45,107 nucleotides of DNA from an uncultured Saprospiraceae bacterium (GTDB lineage: Bacteria > Bacteroidota > Bacteroidia > Chitinophagales > Saprospiraceae): the NCBI GenBank assembly GCA_937974625.1, contig CALJVJ010000066.1:1-45107 (forward strand), read 5' to 3'. Positions 42,501 through 45,107 of the stretch are shown here, piece after piece. The notes beneath the pieces were generated by a model. The model made no database searches. It was not told the origin of the DNA and worked only from the letters and a program-made list of their open reading frames with translations. Positions within the stretch are counted from its first letter, which is position 1. Each line of letters starts with the position of its first letter. The position numbers were made by a program, and so were the translations under genes.

Positions 42501-44949
42501 TGGGACTTACTCCGTCTTGGTAACAGATAATCGAACGGGGTGTAAAACGCCAGTTGTATTTACTTTGATAGATGCACCGAGTGCTTTAACACCAATTTCC
42601 ATTGAAGAAACCATCAATGCTTCTTGCCCATTGGCAGCAGACGGAGAAGTCTTTTACAGTATTGACTTAGCAAATGCACCAGATACACCATTAGATACTT
42701 TAATTTCAAATGGACATAGCCGCTTTTTAAATGGTCGATTACCACAAGGGGATTACTGTATAGCCATACTTGATACCTTAGGATGTGCCTATGGACAAGC
42801 TTGTTTTTCGATAGGTGCACCAGAAGTATTGATGGTCACTACAGATATCATCCCTGAATGCGAAGATGGTGGAAGTATATCTATAGAGATTGATGGAGGA
42901 GTAGCACCATATTCTTTTGATTGGGCTGATGTAACAGGCTTTGGAGACCAAGCCAATAGAACAGATTTACCTGCAGGTGTTTATAGTTTGACCGTAACAG
43001 ATTTAAATGGATGTCAAGTTATCCTAGAAGAAATCGAAATTACTTTATGTGAGCCATGTCCATTAAAGGTAGGCAAGGATACTTTAATTTATAATTTGAC
43101 CGATTGTGCAGCTACCGCCGCCATTTGTTTAGACTATGATTTTGATAATAGAAACCCTTATAATGTTTCATTGGATGGGGCAGATATAGATTTATTTGCT
43201 ATTAATTCATGTAGCACAGATACGATAGCCACCTATGCCGTGACCACCCTTTTCGGCAAAGGTCGTGTAGGGCCGTATACAGTGACTTCTTGGCCAGTAA
43301 ATGACGAAGTATTCTCTGGAGAATTTACGACGTTAGAAAGCTTAATTTTGACTATGAATACGTGGGACCCTGAAGGAAATTGGCAATTTTCTGAGGATAG
43401 TACTTTTATTGTGGGCGGTGCTTCGGGTAGCATATACGGACAAATAGATGCCACCGTTCAAGGAACGCCAATCACCTCATTTTTAGAGTTAGAAACTCGT
43501 ATTTGGCAAAGAGGGGTTTCCATAGATTTATTACGAGGAGTACATGAAGTAATTATCGAGGACCCCAAAACTTTTTGTGCAGATACAATCACTGTAGCCG
43601 TTACTTGTGTCGAAACGGACACGATGCAAATTATAAACAATCTTGGGCAGATGGATACCATTTGTATGTCAACGATGGAATTAGCAGGAACGTTGGACAC
43701 CATTATTTTAGATTGTTATGAACCAGCTAAAATAACAGCAACAATATTTGAAGATTCCTGTGTGATAATAGAAGGATTGAGCGTCGGAGAAGATACCTTA
43801 TGTGTGATTTTATGTGATGATTTGGGGGTTTGTGATACAACGATATTTGAAATTGATGTCCATTATGATGAAATTGAAGACACTATTTTAGTTCAAAATA
43901 CCAATACTTTCTGTATAGATACTTTGGGTGTAGCCATAGAAGGAACCATTATTTCCATGACAGAAGTTTGTCAAGAGGATAATAATGGATTGGTTGATGT
44001 GGAGTTAAATCTAGAGAGTTTATGTGTCAACTATACAGGAAAAACCCTTGGAGAAGAGCAAATATGTGTGGAGCTATGTGATGATTTAGGTTTTTGTGAT
44101 ACTTTAGCGTTTTCTCTAACTATCCAGAATGACCCGCCAGACCAAGTCCTAGATACTATTTTTGTAGGGGAAACCATTACTTATTGCTTTGACTCCATTA
44201 TATTTCCAAACATAATCACCTATTTTGAAAATGAATGTCCAGATGATTCTGGAGATAAGGTAGATTTCTTTTTAGACCCAATTACCTACTGCATAGAATA
44301 CACAGGGCAGGGGATAGGTAGAGAACAAGCTTGTATAGTTTTATGTGATGAAGATAATAATTGTGATACGGCATTTTTTGATGTAGAGGTGATTGAATTT
44401 TTAGAATTACCAACTGCCGTAGATGATGTAGATACCACGGATAAAGGAGTTCCTATTGTCTTGAATGTCAAAGAAAATGATATCCCTTTTGGGGTAGACG
44501 AAGATGGACTACAAATTATAGAAGAACCCTTATTTGGTGAAGCCATTCTTAATTTGGATGGTTCGATTACTTATTTTGGAGATGAATTTTGTGAAAGAGA
44601 TGATCAATTCTCCTATACTCTTTGTAACTCCAATGGATGTGATACGGCTACTGTTTCCATCTATATAAAATGTGTTGATATTGTGGTTTTTACAGCAATG
44701 TCACCTAATAGAGATGGAATAAATGATGTCTTTTATATTTCTGATATTGATAAATTCCCCAACAGTGAATTGAAAATATATAATCGTTGGGGGAATGTAG
44801 TCTACCAAACGACCAATTATCAAAATAATTGGACAGGTACTTGGAAAAATAACCAAGAATTACCTGATGGCACCTATTTTTATCAGTTAAGTTTGAATGA
44901 GCCAAATGATGAAAGAATGTTCGAAGGCTTTATAGAACTACATAGATAA
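33502..44949 (+). CDS. Giant T9SS type B adhesin with nested SprB-like repeats
   Basis: A 3815-residue surface protein. The N-terminus (LLGLAILLVININLAQS) is an export signal with a long leader. Residues about 46-1500 are beta-rich, DUF11-like domains with many cysteines. A module at DNA 38056-38550 recurs in altered form at 43090-43610. Between them three cassettes (38560-39717, 39718-41892, 41893-43056) each hold five SprB-like module types ending in patterns like GxYxxTVTDxxGC. Three repeats with CDDLGxCDT follow (about 43610-44400), then a tandem-95/cadherin-like Ig domain (AVDDVDTTDKG...VKENDIP) and the CHU_C sorting domain (SPNRDGINDVF, NRWGNVVY). SprB of Flavobacterium johnsoniae, a gliding adhesin of similar build, is the nearest known model. 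Adhesion or gliding is inferred. The gene is monocistronic with its own terminator. Confidence 0.9.
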   Translation: MHQRIFPKLTRPYPQLFVGVVGKLLGKLLGLAILLVININLAQSQTNLTLKLGEESVLLDQLVTCGESDQQVVFFTAAGTDLNPRTNIQATLDLFPGVKFDSIITALSSSNVSLIDGSNLNQPIFSFPDFDPLFPADIAIAFSVSIDCGIIDTLNSATDLQIFDTWELDYTMAGSTFSENFNGVEYKDAIAIPNLNVIISPDTETYSIGDELSRSITISNSGLNSYLSNFDLAIIQEQGLSYKSLIINGIDYPFSKAANADGDTIISSNITGTVFNGNTQEFGTPSNGDDLFDADEIITIEEVLEIVSCGTDGNSNLNITHQVTWGCNGAICLEETQSSNISIGVGEELMEFTYNQDATVNAGYCDDGTLSITVANNGFEFDDGFGTILDISTGVGFAIGADFLTLDQGYQVLTVSIAGSAPITAPNGLIDLNNNPAFSTDPDGVGGLEDFDGDGFFDDLRVGQSFEMTATFGTSCSEGAIFDIENGCDNDFRGSFDGKIMYTNSCGANNETLFDNFYRTSNTGSTQETCTDPDAFNDNDRFTIIYSGERRMSNFNRTCVGNDEIRVAISVPDGIQLSNETSIQQDTTKFTGESQVVGNDVVITFDAAPINLNNDYQLNFVFETNCSSVGPTSFPVEITYFCPDCTCSHIWYCGILEGATLHASGAPCAEFVCETGLQTTDFEVERTTIGYTDENFTTPFDPALANKKVALSCDSVVMRMTNIVGNQSLSDSIGLSINYGNADENDSELTSFLFAHADITIQSGGNTRTCQIDTNAYRVEISGNNKIMHFDLSSCLNGLTLNRGDEINFEGHFAINPDGPIPSNTFKKIPEFRARGFAIIDGVRYDECDSFGELFRLAKLNTTFSGPSNSAYPEGCAATNLVYTLSKSINANAMREFFGTEHRAAVKVDSIKFTYDSNMLQAFEDLSIEYRIQGSEWFPLPALNAADNGIYQQSFNSLNTLSTITGSNQVFQFRINMIPECSSIFGSALGNDLYDIEAKVDYKNRFYANEDNPDCIENTDAIDKRQFQYQNPPTFTLEAVVEEVVATKETVQWTLEHCNTSFDSDAGITFIQMETRSGDLEILTIENISVPSAIDTLMLQTYDTENNVFAFADGLSKRGTNADPADICNTFRITARLVECGESSTAARLGWSCVAYDDPNWNPTDYTPCEAESVLLKAAAVSPLLSASFQEENSTISGALCDTSTMIILVRNEEEGRAYDIQSQIILPTGATLVGGSVEFAYPSSAAFQSATAEPSFQEVNDLGKVYQYDNFANLNTYLDQNGLPGFSINATDSSEFRIKYRFVTNCEYENGELNRYSFQGQTACGTATNNAFAETNPIIFQADPGIARAFDVQFSTTTPLKSGQPSTFEISVENISPNVSIEDKIEIALPEILSYTPNSIQVIAPSTWNPTEPTIKKDGDLSVINVSLPAGLTQGSRATFQLDVVVAEVDCDSLYSAIISTTSSIEFTCVINNESCVYDFSSSSEAEFEIEKDCFGGPCVLNLGTINESVLMPNCDSTMYYCFNQYTPEELTDYTITDNGVLVDSSRYNVCDYRQVCIYTYAQINSVGGAIMVDSWTVNGETYSGIVGSITELVDSMNVWDEGGDWILLPDVLIIQGGHIGGVYSRMEVSFPDKGIRSSLGYDTRLTPRGVSIFLTEGAHQLVITDENGCIDTLNLDLVRQDCPSCIPAKVENIIVENASCGADNGAAIVNINNDPADYIFNWSPNVGTVGPTPNSRINLPMASYLVQIIDKATNECFETTFVNIGNAEGPQSVAEVSPTICGQSIGSVELSPAEYTYSWEDGAIAASREGLSEGRYIVTVTDPALPSCPSLVTVVIKVISPLKVSNTVFLRANCLNNNGVISLDIEGGSGQYSTSFPDGNISQTGLAGGSYQITVTDDITGCTTPYFFILNNEIHNGAITILDTVDVSCIGAADGRVDFEVDYENGFRFPADTIITDGIGMYQNGNLPAGDYQLFIKDGNGCIAGNSEFTIKESEALTVSISKTGDCDSLQAIGIAVNGDDIPYIFNWADVTGVQNEKDRINLTGGNYLLTITDAAGCELPLTIEMDSCDCVPATNLLPTVIAADCGIANGVISIEADQNIGDYTFIYKPDLGIEGATKNSRMALPGGDYEVILAFKGDTNCVSSIMVTVPENEVNPDLIESTNITPTDCGASNGVVSINLTEELTDYTFIYKPNLGVEGTTKNIRMALPSGDYEVLVAFQGDTTCASTIMVTVPANEINPDLIMSADITESDCGQSNGVVAISLNEDLADYTFIFTPDLGVEGATKNVRMALPGGDYEVLVALQGDTLCSTNLIVTVPENELTDAAIVSTDIASANCGQANGAITLNMDGIITDFTYGWAENSGTAGSTPNTREGLSSGDYEVTLTTTNNPDCNLVFPFTIPTGATGEIPITDTLITSANCGQSTGAVTFNFIDNTILYDYTWTPNLGVNGSALNSRVNLPGGTYQVNISDRNNPACSYDISITIAEIPALAEATVFPSNCAMPPTGTAVLSPAQYEYTWPDGFVGESRNELAPGIYEVTFADPNGSESCKGVIEIEIDLTSSLTATASINQQPTCQEANGEVTINVTGGSDNYTYSWDSETNVNNTLGEGTYSVTVFDATLGCQTRVGFDLDAIPQGVATIIIADTIPVSCQGNSDGAIQFTVDVNGDFQLPMDTIITDGANSFENGQLSEGAYCVEIRDANDCLTGEACFTIGASPTLMLMYETVAACADTGGISLEIIGGVGPYQIDWADLTGTDNPSNRTALDTGVYEVTVIDNRGCSEMASIMVPECEACNLPTITEISTTPTNCNDDTGSIFIELEEDERDYDFFYMPEVGEPFVTGNIRASMPKGKYRVLIVYKPNPACVLEIPIEIFEKDFSDLVPISSPADCGVANGQALIIPATNTYTWADGFVGNERTALAAGFYQIRVRDETFDCETMITLVVDEVNLLEAKVAINTPPTCGNSDGSVTVNVNGGSGDYTFDWTGGTSTRNNLSSGTYSVLVTDNRTGCKTPVVFTLIDAPSALTPISIEETINASCPLAADGEVFYSIDLANAPDTPLDTLISNGHSRFLNGRLPQGDYCIAILDTLGCAYGQACFSIGAPEVLMVTTDIIPECEDGGSISIEIDGGVAPYSFDWADVTGFGDQANRTDLPAGVYSLTVTDLNGCQVILEEIEITLCEPCPLKVGKDTLIYNLTDCAATAAICLDYDFDNRNPYNVSLDGADIDLFAINSCSTDTIATYAVTTLFGKGRVGPYTVTSWPVNDEVFSGEFTTLESLILTMNTWDPEGNWQFSEDSTFIVGGASGSIYGQIDATVQGTPITSFLELETRIWQRGVSIDLLRGVHEVIIEDPKTFCADTITVAVTCVETDTMQIINNLGQMDTICMSTMELAGTLDTIILDCYEPAKITATIFEDSCVIIEGLSVGEDTLCVILCDDLGVCDTTIFEIDVHYDEIEDTILVQNTNTFCIDTLGVAIEGTIISMTEVCQEDNNGLVDVELNLESLCVNYTGKTLGEEQICVELCDDLGFCDTLAFSLTIQNDPPDQVLDTIFVGETITYCFDSIIFPNIITYFENECPDDSGDKVDFFLDPITYCIEYTGQGIGREQACIVLCDEDNNCDTAFFDVEVIEFLELPTAVDDVDTTDKGVPIVLNVKENDIPFGVDEDGLQIIEEPLFGEAILNLDGSITYFGDEFCERDDQFSYTLCNSNGCDTATVSIYIKCVDIVVFTAMSPNRDGINDVFYISDIDKFPNSELKIYNRWGNVVYQTTNYQNNWTGTWKNNQELPDGTYFYQLSLNEPNDERMFEGFIELHR
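39760..41019 (+). repeat. Five tandem 84-codon repeats in the giant adhesin gene
   Basis: The marker (D/N)CG codons begin at 39760, 40012, 40264, 40516 and 40768, exactly 252 bp apart. The first three units are the most alike (YTFIxxPxLGxEGxTKN, MALPxGDYEV). The next related marker (41008) comes after 240 bp and belongs to another module type. Units stay in frame if copies are gained or lost. Confidence 0.85.
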
Positions 44950-44994
44950 AATTTGACGTAAGTACTTACTCTAAGAAAACAAGAGAAAATCATT

Positions 44995-45030
44995 AAAAAG
45001 GCACACTTCCAATAGGAAGCGTGCCTTTTA
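44995..45030 (+). terminator. Rho-independent terminator of the giant adhesin gene
   Basis: AAAAAGGCACACTTCC pairs with GGAAGCGTGCCTTTT around AATA with one A/C mismatch, followed by a T-rich tail. It begins 46 bp past the stop codon. Confidence 0.9.
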
Positions 45031-45107
45031 TTCTTTTGGCATTACCTCTGAGGATTGCCAATTTTTTATCTAAAACGGGAAATACATTTAAAAGTCATTC
45101 CAAAATA

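Overview
The window looks like part of the chromosome of a low-GC Bacteroidota, most likely from the Saprospiria (Lewinella/Haliscomenobacter-like). That placement is inferred. What supports it directly is type IX secretion (T9SS) sorting domains of both kinds: type A at 8126-9697, with a QPNPF motif and a C-terminal beta domain, and type B/CHU_C on the 1264- and 3815-residue proteins. TAnnTTTG-like promoter boxes, A-rich leaders, a 7TMR-DISM/AraC hybrid histidine kinase and SprB-like repeats agree with it. No tRNA, rRNA, CRISPR array or transposase gene is visible.

Layout. 1-4218: end of a dispersed repeat, then a large T9SS type B surface protein. 4219-9697: a MITE-like element, a decayed T9SS sorting-domain fragment, a secreted MACPF (perforin-like) protein with two ricin-type lectin domains, and a tail-fibre-like S74 protein ending in the intact version of the same sorting domain. 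9881-16274 (minus strand): hybrid two-component regulator, GHL10-type glycoside hydrolase, CBM9-like lipoprotein and accD. 16867-18460: SGNH hydrolase and a convergent sulfotransferase-like gene. 18461-19285: two repeat elements with terminal inverted repeats. 19286-22973 (plus strand): TlpA-like thioredoxin, PlsB-like acyltransferase, voltage-gated cation channel and DEDDh exonuclease. 23315-28249 (minus strand): Nudix hydrolase, rhomboid, MoxR ATPase, a broken membrane-anchor remnant, cytochrome c, SCO protein and a small lipoprotein. 28389-33091 (plus strand): MEST-like alpha/beta hydrolase, then a three-gene set (two PspA-like coiled-coil proteins and an inner-membrane-anchored substrate-binding/OmpA fusion). 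33502-44949: a 3815-residue T9SS adhesin.

How the genes may work together. The three-gene set at 29470-33091 reads as an envelope-sensing module joining cytosol, inner membrane and peptidoglycan, and is my main candidate for an undescribed system. The minus-strand set of cytochrome c, SCO and a Met/His-containing lipoprotein looks respiratory or copper-related. GHL10 and the hybrid regulator are 51 bp apart and probably co-transcribed.

Three non-coding patterns stand out. First, a repeat family in four copies (1-228, 18555-18832, 18976-19264, 26811-26944) carries a core whose hairpin is kept while its stem sequence changes. Second, degenerate 7-nt tandem arrays, different at each locus, begin at or run over the stop codons of neighbouring genes across about 22970-30232. 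Third, several long palindromes share an ATCCGTTG-type unit. The giant adhesin also shows a nested repeat: a cassette of about 387 residues occurs three times, and its first module is expanded to five exact 84-codon copies in the middle cassette.
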